DNA of 64,000 bases, taken from assembly GCF_001645185.1 (NCBI RefSeq), contig NZ_LXTQ01000011.1, forward strand, positions 1 to 64,000, written 5' to 3'. A program made the position numbers and the translations under genes. Position 1 is the stretch's first letter, and each line of letters begins with the position of its first letter. The stretch comes from Methylobacillus sp. MM3 (GTDB lineage: Bacteria > Pseudomonadota > Gammaproteobacteria > Burkholderiales > Methylophilaceae). This document shows positions 18,133 through 28,325 of this stretch, piece by piece. A model generated the notes under the pieces. That model saw only the letters and a program-made list of their open reading frames with translations, ran no database searches and was not told the origin of the DNA.

Positions 18133-18331
18133 TTATACACACGACTTTATAAATAACTTTAAGAAATCCGCTAAGCTATTGATGTTTATTGGATGTGTTG
18201 TAAGTTATTGATTTTAAAGTTATTAAAAATAAGTTCAATTTTTAGGCGTTTGTAAAAAATCGTTATGTACGCTTGAGTTACGTTTTTAAGTCACAGATAT
18301 TCACAGAATTATCCACAGATTTTGTGGATAG
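18133..18331. promoter_or_regulatory. AT-rich region with DnaA-box cluster
   Basis: This gap before mtnA is much more AT-rich than its surroundings. It contains TTATACACA (18133-18141) and TTATCCACA (18309-18317), both fitting the DnaA box TTWTNCACA. It also holds ATATTCACA (18297-18305) and inverted TGTGGATAG (18323-18331), each one base off. The last three form a tight group with a TATCCACA/TGTGGATA inverted pair. Between them is a T/A-rich stretch with runs such as TTATTAAAAATAAG. No dnaA or dnaN gene is in the window. Confidence 0.55.
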
Positions 18332-18352
18332 CACCGAGAAAGAGATTCGACC

Positions 18353-19435
18353 TTGAAAATACGCGGTTTTCATTACCGTACCATTTGGCCCTCGACCGAT
18401 ACCGCCGCCGTCGAGATCATCGACCAGACCCTGCTCCCGCATGCGTTCGAAGTGCGCCGCTTGTCCTCGGTCAGCGAAATCGCACAGGCGATCAAGACCA
18501 TGCAAGTGCGCGGTGCACCCTTGATCGGTGCGACGGCGGCCTATGGTGTGGCGCTGGCGATGCAGGAGTCGGGCGATGACGATCGTTTGCAGCAAGTGGG
18601 GCGCATCCTGATCGCGACGCGCCCGACGGCGGTCAATCTGCGTTGGGCGGTCGAGCGCATGACGAGCCGGTTGCAGGCGTTGCCGCAAGCGCAGCGGGCG
18701 GAAGCCGCATGGCGGGAAGCGGCCGCCATCTGCGATGAAGACGTGGCAGCCAACAAGGCGCTGGGTGAACATGGGCTGGCCATGCTGAAAGCGATGCACG
18801 AGAAGCTCGGGCGCCCGCTGAATATCCTGACCCATTGCAATGCCGGCTGGCTTGCCACGGTCGATTGGGGCACGGCGCTGGCGCCGATCTATGCCGCGTT
18901 CGACGCCGGCATTCCGCTGCATGTATGGGTGGACGAGACCCGCCCGCGCAACCAGGGCGCGAGCCTCACGGCCTGGGAGCTCGGGCAGCACGGCGTGCCG
19001 CATACCGTGATCGCGGATAACGCGGGCGGACACCTGATGCAGCATGGGCAGGTGGATGTTGCCATCGTCGGCGCCGACCGCGTGACTTCCACCGGCGACG
19101 TCTGCAACAAGATCGGCACCTATCTCAAGGCGCTTGCGGCGCACGATAACAACGTGCCGTTCTATGCAGCCGTGCCGTCCCCGACCATAGACTGGACCAT
19201 CAGCGACGGCCGGCGTGACATCCCCATCGAGGAGCGCGGCGAGGAAGAGGTCGCCTGGATGAACGGGCGGCTGGAGGATGGCACGCTGGCGCGCGTCAAC
19301 ATCATGCCGGCCGGCAGCAAGGCGGCCAACCCGGCGTTCGACGTGACGCCGGCGCGGCTGGTGACTGGTATCATCACCGAGCGCGGCATCTGCGGCCCGC
19401 TCGAACTGGAAAGGATGTTTCCGAAAAACGCTTGA
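18353..19435 (+). CDS. mtnA: S-methyl-5-thioribose-1-phosphate isomerase (MtnA family)
   Basis: A 360-residue aldose-ketose isomerase of the eIF2B-like fold, acting on methylthioribose 1-phosphate (and, in some bacteria, 5-deoxyribose 1-phosphate). Motifs: [18 protein letters not shown], the catalytic cysteine in [10 protein letters not shown] near residue 161, [18 protein letters not shown], and the acid [18 protein letters not shown]. It uses a TTG start at 18353 after GAGAAAGAGA. No other methionine-salvage genes (mtnB, C, D, K) are nearby. Instead a class II aldolase follows, which suggests a dihydroxyacetone-phosphate shunt. Confidence 0.93.
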   Translation: MKIRGFHYRTIWPSTDTAAVEIIDQTLLPHAFEVRRLSSVSEIAQAIKTMQVRGAPLIGATAAYGVALAMQESGDDDRLQQVGRILIATRPTAVNLRWAVERMTSRLQALPQAQRAEAAWREAAAICDEDVAANKALGEHGLAMLKAMHEKLGRPLNILTHCNAGWLATVDWGTALAPIYAAFDAGIPLHVWVDETRPRNQGASLTAWELGQHGVPHTVIADNAGGHLMQHGQVDVAIVGADRVTSTGDVCNKIGTYLKALAAHDNNVPFYAAVPSPTIDWTISDGRRDIPIEERGEEEVAWMNGRLEDGTLARVNIMPAGSKAANPAFDVTPARLVTGIITERGICGPLELERMFPKNA

Positions 19436-19505
19436 ACCACGGAGGACACGGAGTTCACAGAGGACTTGTGCAGATTTTCTCCGTGTACTCTGTGTGCTCT
19501 GTGGT
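19435..19505. repeat. CCACGGAG-type intergenic hairpin repeat, copy 2
   Basis: It begins on the last base of the mtnA TGA (TGAACCACGGAGG), contains ACACGGAG, and closes with CTCCGTG and CTGTGGT in inverted order. It fills nearly the whole gap before the aldolase gene. Confidence 0.85.
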
Positions 19506-19520
19506 GAAAAAGGTTTTGTC

Positions 19521-20159
19521 ATGACTGCACTTCGAGAACAACTGCTGTCCGTCAGCCGCCGGCTTTCCGAGCTCGGCCTTAACCGCGGCACGTCGGGCAA
19601 TGCCAGCGTGCGCGACGGCGACGGATTCCTGGTCACGCCATCGGGAATGACGGTAGAGGAAATGACGCCGCGCGACATGGTGTGGATGAGCTTTGACGGC
19701 AAGGCGCAGGGTGGGCGCCAACCCTCCAGCGAATGGCGCTTCCATCGCGATATCCTGCAGGCCCGGCCGGAAGTCGGTGCGGTGATCCACACCCATGCGA
19801 CATTCGCCACGACGCTGGCCTGCCTGCATCGCGAAATTCCGCCGTTTCATTACATGATCGCCGTGGCCGGCGGCGATACCATACGCTGCGCGCCTTATGC
19901 CTTGTTCGGCAGCCAGGCGCTTTCCGACGCGGCGCTGTCTGCGCTGCAGGACCGCAAGGCCTGCCTGCTTGCCAATCACGGCATGATCGCCGTCGGGCGC
20001 GACCTGGATCAGGCGCTGTCGGTTGCGGTCGAGGTCGAGACCTTGTGCGAGCAATACTGGCGCGCCTTGCAGGCAGGCGAGCCGCAGCTGTTGAGCGACG
20101 CGCAGATGGCTGAAGTGATGGAGCAGTTCAAGGGATATGGGAGCTGGAAGCAGGATTAA
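19521..20159 (+). CDS. Class II aldolase/adducin family protein (probable Ald2-like)
   Basis: A 212-residue zinc aldolase. The phosphate-binding stretch NRGTSGNASVRDGDGFLVTPSG, the catalytic-acid region PSSEWRFHRDIL, and the zinc histidines in VIHTHATFATTLACLH and LLANHGMIAVG match L-fuculose-phosphate aldolase and its relatives. Placed directly after mtnA, it could cleave 5-deoxyribulose or methylthioribulose 1-phosphate to dihydroxyacetone phosphate and an aldehyde, the reaction known for Ald2. Methylthioribulose-1-P dehydratase (MtnB) is the main alternative because it shares the fold. ATG 19521 is chosen over an in-frame start inside the repeat. Confidence 0.82.
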   Translation: MTALREQLLSVSRRLSELGLNRGTSGNASVRDGDGFLVTPSGMTVEEMTPRDMVWMSFDGKAQGGRQPSSEWRFHRDILQARPEVGAVIHTHATFATTLACLHREIPPFHYMIAVAGGDTIRCAPYALFGSQALSDAALSALQDRKACLLANHGMIAVGRDLDQALSVAVEVETLCEQYWRALQAGEPQLLSDAQMAEVMEQFKGYGSWKQD

Positions 20160-20163
20160 GAGC

Positions 20164-20619
20164 TTGTCCGTAAAACTTCGGGCCGTATTTCTGGCTGGTG
20201 TCTGCGCGGGTGTTGTCTCCACACTTGCGCAGCTGTTGCTGTGGTGGCTGTCCGGTCAGGATGCGCTTCTGCTGCTGTTGCGCGATGCCCGGCTGACGGC
20301 TGCGCTGCTGCTCGGCAGCGCGGTTCTGCCGCCGCCTGCAACATTTGATATCCATGTGATGCTGGCAGCGACGGCAATACATTTCATGCTGTCGATGCTC
20401 TATGCGGCCGTGCTGCTGCCATTGGAGCGGACGAGCCTGGCGTCTTCCCTGTTCATCGGTACAGCATTCGGCGTAGCGCTGTACTTCCTCAACCTGCACG
20501 GTTTCACTGCAATTTTCCCCTGGTTTGCCGAGGCGCGCGGCGGAATAACGCTTGCCGTTCATGCCGTCTTCGGTATCACGGTGATGCTGGCGTACAGATA
20601 TTCCGGCATATTGCGATAA
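20164..20619 (+). CDS. Small integral membrane protein, function unknown
   Basis: About 150 residues with four predicted membrane helices (VFLAGVCAGVVSTLAQLLLWW, VMLAATAIHFMLSMLYAAVLL, SLFIGTAFGVALYFLNL, ITLAVHAVFGITVMLAY). No catalytic motif is visible and I do not recognise the family. The start is uncertain: TTG 20164 avoids overlap with the aldolase, while ATG 20137 would overlap it by 23 bases and add nine residues. It lies between the aldolase and the KdpD-like kinase and could belong to either unit. Confidence 0.6.
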   Translation: MSVKLRAVFLAGVCAGVVSTLAQLLLWWLSGQDALLLLLRDARLTAALLLGSAVLPPPATFDIHVMLAATAIHFMLSMLYAAVLLPLERTSLASSLFIGTAFGVALYFLNLHGFTAIFPWFAEARGGITLAVHAVFGITVMLAYRYSGILR

Positions 20620-20673
20620 GCCCGGCTCGTCACCCTGCGACGCTTGTTACGGGCCGGCCTTGTGCGACGAAAT

Positions 20674-20682
20674 TTATACACA
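20674..20682 (+). promoter_or_regulatory. Isolated DnaA box upstream of the KdpD-like gene
   Basis: TTATACACA is a full match to TTWTNCACA, in a short AT-rich stretch 58 bases before the kinase start. A single site has little weight alone; it repeats the sequence at 18133. Confidence 0.35.
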
Positions 20683-20739
20683 TTCTTTATGCCGCAAATG
20701 GAAGAATATGCCGTGAATGATTAGCCGTGAATAATCCAG

Positions 20740-22266
20740 ATGATTGAGGGTACTCGTCGAACAACGCTGAACCGGCCCCGCAACTACTTGCTGGCCGCAG
20801 GTGCTTGCGGGGCGATGGCATTGATGGCCTTGCCGCTCAGGCCATACCTCGATCTGGTCAATATCGTAATGCTGTTCCTGCTCACGGTATTCCTGGTGTC
20901 GTGGCGGCTGGAACAGGGGCCGGCAGTGCTGGCGGCCTTTCTCAGTGTTGCGCTATTCGATTTCTTTTTTGTACCTCCACATCTCACGTTTGCTGTCACG
21001 GATATTCAGTACTTGCTGACGTTTGCCGTGATGCTGGTGGTGGCACTGCTTACCGGCCAGATGACGGCCGGGCTGCGCAGGCAGGCGAGGATGGCCCGTT
21101 TCGAGGAAAAGCGCACACGGGCGCTTTACGAAATGGCGCGCGCCCTCTCCGGCGCGTTGCGGCTTTCCGAAGTGGTTGCGATCCTGCGCGATTTTTTGCG
21201 GGATATAGTGCAGGCTGATGCCGTCTTGCTGATCCCTGATGCACATGGCGAGCTGCACCCGCAGGATGGAACGCGGGTGCCGTACGAATTGCGTCTGGCC
21301 GCAGCGGTATACGATGGCGACGCCGATGACAGGCGCGCATCGAAGGCAATGGACGGCGTTTGTTATTACCCGCTGCGGGGCTCAACGCGCATCCGTGGCG
21401 TGCTGGCGGTTGCGCCGCTGGACGACGAGGTCTTGCTGCAAGAGGATCAGCCTTTGCTGGAAGCGGTCGCCTCGCTGATTGCCATAGCGGTCGAGCGGCT
21501 GCATTACGTCGATGTTGCGCAGCAGGCAGAGGTGCAGATGGCCTCAGAGCGTCTGCGCAGCTCGGTGCTGTCCGCACTGTCGCACGACCTGCGCACGCCG
21601 CTGACGATATTGGTCGGTCTCGCCGATACACTGAGCCTTTCCCGGCCGCCGCTTGCCGGCAAACAGCAAGTCATGGCAGAAGCGGTGCGTGATCAGTCCA
21701 TGCGCATTTCCGGTCTGGTAGAAAACCTGCTCGACATGGCGCGCCTGCATGCAGGCCAGGTCAGGCTGCGCCGCGAATGGCAGCCGTTGGAAGAGGTCGT
21801 CGGTGCCAGCCTCAAGTTGCTCGAACACGCGCTTGAAACACACCCGGTCAGGGTGGAGTTGGCGCCGGACCTCCCCCTGCTGGAATTCGACGCGGTTCTG
21901 ATCGAGCGCGTGCTGTGCAATCTGCTGGAAAACGCCGCTAAATACTCATCTGCTGGTGCTTCCGTCGAAATTTCGGCGCGGCAAAACGGCGCGATGGTCG
22001 AGATCTCGGTCTGCGATTCGGGCAGCGGCATTCCATCGGGGCGGCAAGACCGGATATTCGACATGTTCGTGCGCGGTGTGCCTGAATCGCCAACGCCGGG
22101 CGTGGGGCTGGGATTGGCGATCTGCCGTGCCATCGTCGAAGCGCATGGCGGAACGATATCGGCCGCCAACCGTGAGCCGGCCGGCGCATGCTTTATGTTT
22201 ACCCTGCCCGTTGGAAATCCGCCCGAGATCAATGAAGAGAGTTTGCCGCCGGAGGCCGCAACATGA
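20740..22266 (+). CDS. KdpD-like sensor histidine kinase lacking the N-terminal KdpD domain
   Basis: A 508-residue membrane kinase matching only the C-terminal part of KdpD. Residues ~15-110 hold the clustered membrane helices of the DUF4118 type (VNIVMLFLLTVFLVSWRL, FDFFFVPPHLTFAVTDIQYL is typical). Then come a GAF domain (~130-260), a HisKA helix with the phospho-accepting His near residue 281 (SALSHDLRTPLTIL), and an HATPase domain (CNLLENAAKYS, VGLGLAICRAIVEAHGG). The ~400-residue cytoplasmic KdpD and USP sensor part is absent. It overlaps the response regulator (ATGA) and lies beside kup. Confidence 0.9.
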   Translation: MIEGTRRTTLNRPRNYLLAAGACGAMALMALPLRPYLDLVNIVMLFLLTVFLVSWRLEQGPAVLAAFLSVALFDFFFVPPHLTFAVTDIQYLLTFAVMLVVALLTGQMTAGLRRQARMARFEEKRTRALYEMARALSGALRLSEVVAILRDFLRDIVQADAVLLIPDAHGELHPQDGTRVPYELRLAAAVYDGDADDRRASKAMDGVCYYPLRGSTRIRGVLAVAPLDDEVLLQEDQPLLEAVASLIAIAVERLHYVDVAQQAEVQMASERLRSSVLSALSHDLRTPLTILVGLADTLSLSRPPLAGKQQVMAEAVRDQSMRISGLVENLLDMARLHAGQVRLRREWQPLEEVVGASLKLLEHALETHPVRVELAPDLPLLEFDAVLIERVLCNLLENAAKYSSAGASVEISARQNGAMVEISVCDSGSGIPSGRQDRIFDMFVRGVPESPTPGVGLGLAICRAIVEAHGGTISAANREPAGACFMFTLPVGNPPEINEESLPPEAAT

Positions 22267-22955
22267 GCGGTCTGCATTCCCGCGTTATCGTGATCGAGGA
22301 CGAAAAGCAGATTCGCAGTTTCGTCTGCGAAGCACTGGAGCAAGCCGGCTGTCAGGTGTTTGAGGCAGAAACCGGCGCGCAGGGTCTGGTGGAAGCAGGC
22401 ACACGCAAGCCGGATATCGTCATTCTCGACCTCGGGTTGCCGGATCGCGACGGCGTCGAGGTTGTGCGCGATTTGCGCAGTTGGTCGTCCGTGCCGGTGC
22501 TGATTCTTTCCGCGCGCGCCGATGAAACGGACAAGATCGAAGCACTCGATGCCGGAGCGGACGATTACCTGACCAAGCCTTTCGGCATTGGCGAACTACT
22601 GGCGCGGGTCCGGGCGCTGCTGCGGCGCAAATCGCGGCTGGCCGGGGATGGCAGCGCTATTGCAGACTTCGGTGGCGTGACGGTGGACATGGTGCGTCGT
22701 TCCGTCACGCGTCATGGCGAGCCGATACATCTCACCCCTATCGAATACCGGTTGCTGTGTGCGCTGCTGGCGAGCGAGGGGCGCGTGCTGACGCATCGCC
22801 AGTTGCTGCGCGACGTCTGGGGCCCGACCCACGTCGAAAGCAATCATTACCTGCGTGTGTTCGTCGGCCATCTGCGGCAAAAGCTGGAGGCCGATCCGGC
22901 ACAGCCGCGGCACATCCTCACCGAAACCGGCGTGGGCTACCGCTTCCACCTCTGA
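22263..22955 (+). CDS. kdpE: KdpE-like response regulator (OmpR/PhoB family)
   Basis: A 230-residue regulator. The receiver domain has the acidic pair (VIEDE), the phospho-acceptor Asp in DIVILDLGLPDRDG near residue 55, and the conserved Lys in DDYLTKPFGIGELLARVRALLRR cut here as DDYLTKPFGIGELLARVR. The C-terminal winged helix contains LTPIEYRLLCALLASEGRV and LRVFVGHLRQKLE. It is translationally coupled to the kinase. Because kup follows 28 bases later and no kdpFABC is present, kup is the likely target. Confidence 0.9.
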   Translation: MSGLHSRVIVIEDEKQIRSFVCEALEQAGCQVFEAETGAQGLVEAGTRKPDIVILDLGLPDRDGVEVVRDLRSWSSVPVLILSARADETDKIEALDAGADDYLTKPFGIGELLARVRALLRRKSRLAGDGSAIADFGGVTVDMVRRSVTRHGEPIHLTPIEYRLLCALLASEGRVLTHRQLLRDVWGPTHVESNHYLRVFVGHLRQKLEADPAQPRHILTETGVGYRFHL

Positions 22956-22983
22956 ATCTTTTTCCAATCGCAAGGATCAATAC

Positions 22984-24861
22984 ATGAGTTCACAACCAAT
23001 GAAGGCGGGAACAGCCGCCCTGTCGCTGGCCGCGCTCGGCGTCGTCTACGGCGACATCGGCACCAGTCCGCTCTATGCCTTGAAGGAGGTGTTCGGGAAT
23101 GCGCACCATCCTGTGCCGATTACGCCGGACAATGTACTGGGCATCCTTTCCCTGATCTTCTGGTCGTTGATCGTCGTGGTGTCGATCAAGTACGTCGCTT
23201 TCGTGATGCGCGCCGACAACAAGGGCGAAGGCGGCATCATGGCATTGATGGCATTGGTGCTGCGCGGAGCGGAAGGCAAGCGCTACGCTCCCTGGCTGAT
23301 GCTGTTGGGGCTATTCGGCGCAGCCCTGTTCTACGGCGACGGTGTGATTACACCGGCGATTTCGGTGCTGTCGGCGGTAGAAGGGCTGGAAATCGCCACG
23401 CCGCTGCTCAAGCCTTATGTGATCCCGGCCACGATACTGGTACTGGCGGTGCTGTTTGCCTGCCAATACAAGGGCACGGCCAAGGTCGGCGCCCTGTTCG
23501 GGCCGGTAATGATCCTGTGGTTTTCCACGCTGGGCCTGCTGGGCATCGTCAACATTGTGCAACAGCCGCACGTGCTGACGGCGCTCAATCCGCTGTATGC
23601 CGTTTCATTCATGGCGGCAAACACGACATTGGGGTTCCTCGCGCTGGGCGCGGTGTTTCTCGCATTGACCGGCGCGGAGACGCTCTATGCCGACATGGGG
23701 CACTTCGGGCGCAAGCCGGTGCAACTGGCGTGGTTCGGCCTGGTGCTGCCGGCGCTGACGCTCAACTATTTCGGCCAGGGCGCGCTGATTCTGCACGACC
23801 CCGCAACTATTAAGAATCCGTTCTATTTGCTGGCTCCCGAATGGGCGCTGTACCCCATGGTGGCGCTTGCCACCGCTGCGACCGTGATCGCCTCGCAGGC
23901 GGTGATTTCCGGCGTTTATTCCATCACCCAGCAGGCCATCCAGCTGGGTTACTGTCCGCGGATGGAAGTGCGGCACACCTCGGGCGATGCGCAAGGGCAG
24001 GTATACATGCCCGGCATCAACTGGCTGCTGTTCCTCGCCGTGGTCGGGCTGGTGCTGGGCTTCGGCTCCTCCACCAGCATCGCGGCGGCCTATGGTATCG
24101 CGGTGAGCATGACCATGATCATCACCACCATCCTTGCCTTCATTGTCGTTCGCAGTCTGTGGCGTTGGCACTGGTTGGCGAGCGCGCTGGTGCTGGGCGT
24201 TTTCCTTGTGGTCGATCTCGCATTCTTTTCCGCCAATATCGTCAAGATCCATGACGGCGGCTGGTTCCCGCTGACATTCGGTTTCGGCATCTTGCTGCTG
24301 ATGACTACCTGGAAGCGCGGCCGTTCGCTGCTGCATTCCCGGCTGCTGGCTGATGCGATGCCGCTGGAGGATTTCGTGCGCAATATCTCCGGTTCCAGCG
24401 TGCAGACCATCCCCGGCACAGCGGTGTTCATGACCCAGAACCTGAGTGCGGTGCCGCATGCGCTGACGCACAGCCTCAAGCACTACAAGGCGCTGCATGA
24501 AAAGATCGTGCTGCTGACCGTGGCGGCGGTGGACGAACCCGTGGTGCCGGATGGCCGGCGGCTGGAAGTCGCACGGATCGACGACCGTTTCTACACGATC
24601 ACGGTGCGCTACGGCTTCATGGATCAGCCCGATCTGCCGCATGCCTTGTCGCTGTGCGACGCCTCGGTGCTGGCGTTCGACATGATGGATACCTCGTTTT
24701 TCCTCGGGCGGGAGACGCTGATCCCGCGCCTTGGTTCGGAGATGGCGCTATGGCGCGAGAAGCTGTTTGTGGCGATGTTTCGTAATGCCGGTAGCGCCGC
24801 GGCCTACTTCAAGCTGCCGCCGAATCGTGTGGTGGAGTTGGGTGCGCAGGTGGTGATGTAG
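22984..24861 (+). CDS. kup: Potassium uptake protein Kup
   Basis: A 625-residue potassium-proton symporter. The N-terminus is diagnostic: LAALGVVYGDIGTSPLYALKEVFG. About twelve membrane helices follow, including LFGAALFYGDGVITPAISVLSAVEG cut here at GDGVITPAISVLSAVEG, and GAETLYADMGHFGR. The C-terminal cytoplasmic ~170 residues (VPHALTHSLKHYKALH) are complete. ATG 22984 gives MSSQPMKAG; longer frames run into kdpE. Kup is normally a constitutive low-affinity system, so a KdpD/KdpE-like pair directly upstream is unusual. Confidence 0.96.
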   Translation: MSSQPMKAGTAALSLAALGVVYGDIGTSPLYALKEVFGNAHHPVPITPDNVLGILSLIFWSLIVVVSIKYVAFVMRADNKGEGGIMALMALVLRGAEGKRYAPWLMLLGLFGAALFYGDGVITPAISVLSAVEGLEIATPLLKPYVIPATILVLAVLFACQYKGTAKVGALFGPVMILWFSTLGLLGIVNIVQQPHVLTALNPLYAVSFMAANTTLGFLALGAVFLALTGAETLYADMGHFGRKPVQLAWFGLVLPALTLNYFGQGALILHDPATIKNPFYLLAPEWALYPMVALATAATVIASQAVISGVYSITQQAIQLGYCPRMEVRHTSGDAQGQVYMPGINWLLFLAVVGLVLGFGSSTSIAAAYGIAVSMTMIITTILAFIVVRSLWRWHWLASALVLGVFLVVDLAFFSANIVKIHDGGWFPLTFGFGILLLMTTWKRGRSLLHSRLLADAMPLEDFVRNISGSSVQTIPGTAVFMTQNLSAVPHALTHSLKHYKALHEKIVLLTVAAVDEPVVPDGRRLEVARIDDRFYTITVRYGFMDQPDLPHALSLCDASVLAFDMMDTSFFLGRETLIPRLGSEMALWREKLFVAMFRNAGSAAAYFKLPPNRVVELGAQVVM

Positions 24862-24900
24862 CCTTACGTGGATAACACTGCACTATGGCCGATGGACCAG

Positions 24901-25380
24901 TCACCGTTGCGAGATGCCGACCAGCCGCGCGTTCAGGCACTGCGCCAGGCCTTCGCCGCCTTGCCGCATCAGGATATCGTGGTTCCAGCGGAACAGCGGG
25001 CTGGCCAGCGGGCTGAGCAGGCGCATCCATCGTGGCGTCGGGCGTACGTTCCATTCGTAGCGCGCGACGGTAAATTCGCCTTCCGTGGCGAATGTCCAGC
25101 GGCCCAATCCCTCCACATCGCCGCTTGCCACGCCTTCGACCATGGTCTGCAATTCCATTTGCGTGACCTGCACGTCGAACGTCAGCCGGTAGGGCAGGCG
25201 GCCTTTCCAGGTGTAGCGTCTTATGCTGCCGATGCCGTTGGCGTCGCCGCCGGCCAGTTCTTCCACCTGTTCGACGCCTTGCCACCATTCCGGCCATGCC
25301 AGCGAATCCTCGATGGCCTTGCATACGGCCGCACGCGGGGCATCGAGTTTCCAGATAGTCAGGAAATGATATTCGCGCAT
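24901..25380 (-). CDS. SRPBCC (START-like) ligand-binding family protein
   Basis: A 159-residue protein whose start (MREYHFLTIWKLDAPRAAV) and following WPEWWQGVEQVEEL resemble polyketide cyclase/SRPBCC proteins, in which a helix-grip fold binds a hydrophobic ligand. It is rich in Trp and Arg, with no signal peptide or membrane helix. Its start overlaps the stop of the LolA-like gene (ATGA), so it is the last gene of a three-gene unit with an exported cupredoxin. The ligand and role are unknown. It converges with kup. Confidence 0.72.
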   Translation of the reverse strand: MREYHFLTIWKLDAPRAAVCKAIEDSLAWPEWWQGVEQVEELAGGDANGIGSIRRYTWKGRLPYRLTFDVQVTQMELQTMVEGVASGDVEGLGRWTFATEGEFTVARYEWNVRPTPRWMRLLSPLASPLFRWNHDILMRQGGEGLAQCLNARLVGISQR

Positions 25381-26009
25381 CAGTCCTGTGGGTCGAAGAG
25401 GTTGGCGGGCAGCGCCACATCGATTTCCGCATCATTCATGCGCACGGTTTCGAGGATGGCGTCGTTGCGGTCGCGGCTGATGACTTTTACAGGAAAAAGC
25501 GTCTCCGCATCCAGCCACAATTCATAGCGATGGACGCCGGCGACGGCGTAATTCCCTTCGCCAACCACGTCGATGTGTTGTGTAGGGCGCTGTTCGAGGA
25601 GTTGCTCGCCATGTGCCGTCATGGCGCCGCCTTGCTTGAGCGCCTTGACATTGTCCAGCAAGGCGCCCACGTCCGATTTGTCTACCTGTTGACCACGTGG
25701 GCTGCGAATCAGCGGATTTTCCGGACTGAGTTTCAGTTCCGGAAAGCGTCCGGCGCCGAACGGCCACAGGCGGGCGCGCTGTGTTGACGGGTCATAGACC
25801 AGTACCGCCCCGGCATGCGGGTGGATAAATTCCATGCGCACACGGCCTGGCTTGCTGTAGAAGTAACGCAGACGCTCTTCGCCGTCGGCATGCGTTGAAT
25901 GCAGTGTGACGCGATAGGTCTGGATTTCGCGGAAGCGCTCGATGGCGAGATCCAGCATGTCCGGGCTTGCACCGGTCAATGCGGCGGCAATCAGCAATGT
26001 GCTCAGCAT
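25380..26009 (-). CDS. LolA-like outer-membrane lipoprotein-sorting family protein
   Basis: A 209-residue exported protein with a short hydrophobic leader (MLSTLLIAAALTGASPD). It has the half-barrel pattern seen in LolA/LolB-like proteins: YRVTLHSTHADGEERLRYFY, KPGRVRMEF, VLVYDPSTQRARLWP, and YELWLDAETLFPVKVISRD. It is a diverged member of the COG2834 type rather than the housekeeping LolA. Gene order (cupredoxin, this protein, SRPBCC protein) suggests one transcript; spacing to the upstream gene is four bases. Confidence 0.75.
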   Translation of the reverse strand: MLSTLLIAAALTGASPDMLDLAIERFREIQTYRVTLHSTHADGEERLRYFYSKPGRVRMEFIHPHAGAVLVYDPSTQRARLWPFGAGRFPELKLSPENPLIRSPRGQQVDKSDVGALLDNVKALKQGGAMTAHGEQLLEQRPTQHIDVVGEGNYAVAGVHRYELWLDAETLFPVKVISRDRNDAILETVRMNDAEIDVALPANLFDPQD

Positions 26010-26013
26010 TTGC

Positions 26014-26445
26014 TCAATCGACGACTTCCAGGGTGCCTTCCATGCCTTTGGCGCGATGGCTTTTCAAGAACAGCAGCTTGTTCTTGCAATAGAACGTAAA
26101 GCTGCCGGTTGCGGTCGGAGTGAAGCGGATTTTCTTCGGCTCGGAGCTCAGTTTTTCATCTATCTGCATGCCGGCTTCGGGCGCGTCGATGACGAGGCTG
26201 TGCGGGACGATGCCGCGTTCCAGGGTGACGCCGAGTTCTACTGGAACGTTGACTTTGACGATCACCCGGTTGGGGCGGAAGAAGTAATTGCCGCCGACGA
26301 TGCTGACATGCTGTATGCCGTCGGGGGCGGTAAAGGCGCGGTAGGTTTCTTCGGCGGGAACATGCGAGGGGGGCGGCTCCTCGGCAAGCGCCAAGGCGGT
26401 AAAAAGTGTCGCCATGAAGAGGAAGCTGGCAGCGATGGGTTTCAT
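26014..26445 (-). CDS. Periplasmic cupredoxin-domain protein
   Basis: A 143-residue exported protein with a signal peptide (IAASFLFMATLFTALALAEE). The C-terminal half carries a plausible type 1 copper site: a His in IVPHSLVID, then Cys, His and Met in CKNKLLFLKSHRAKGM (Cys-X9-His-X4-Met). That is the ligand set of blue copper proteins and of cupredoxin domains in oxidases. The Cys-His loop is longer than in plastocyanin or azurin. ATG 26445 follows a strong AAGGAGG. It may carry electrons or copper in the periplasm. Confidence 0.8.
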   Translation of the reverse strand: MKPIAASFLFMATLFTALALAEEPPPSHVPAEETYRAFTAPDGIQHVSIVGGNYFFRPNRVIVKVNVPVELGVTLERGIVPHSLVIDAPEAGMQIDEKLSSEPKKIRFTPTATGSFTFYCKNKLLFLKSHRAKGMEGTLEVVD

Positions 26446-26636
26446 GATGTCCTCCTTGCGCCGCAAAGTGGTGCGAAGGCGGCGTGGGTAGAAACGACGA
26501 AGTGTTTCATTCGAGGCCTGAAAGCCGTTTAAAAAATTCCTGCGAAGGCCATCCCGGTTACATTTTTTTAAACAGTTTCTTACAACAGGATATTACTCCT
26601 TTTGCCGCACAAGGGTATCCAGAGGTTTCATTGTGA

Positions 26637-28324
<1,688 letters not shown>

Positions 28325-28325
<1 letters not shown>

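Noticed and set aside
18133-18331. Calling the DnaA-box cluster the chromosomal origin oriC
   Set aside because: No dnaA, dnaN, rpmH or gidA is nearby and skew cannot be computed from one window, so only a cluster is claimed.
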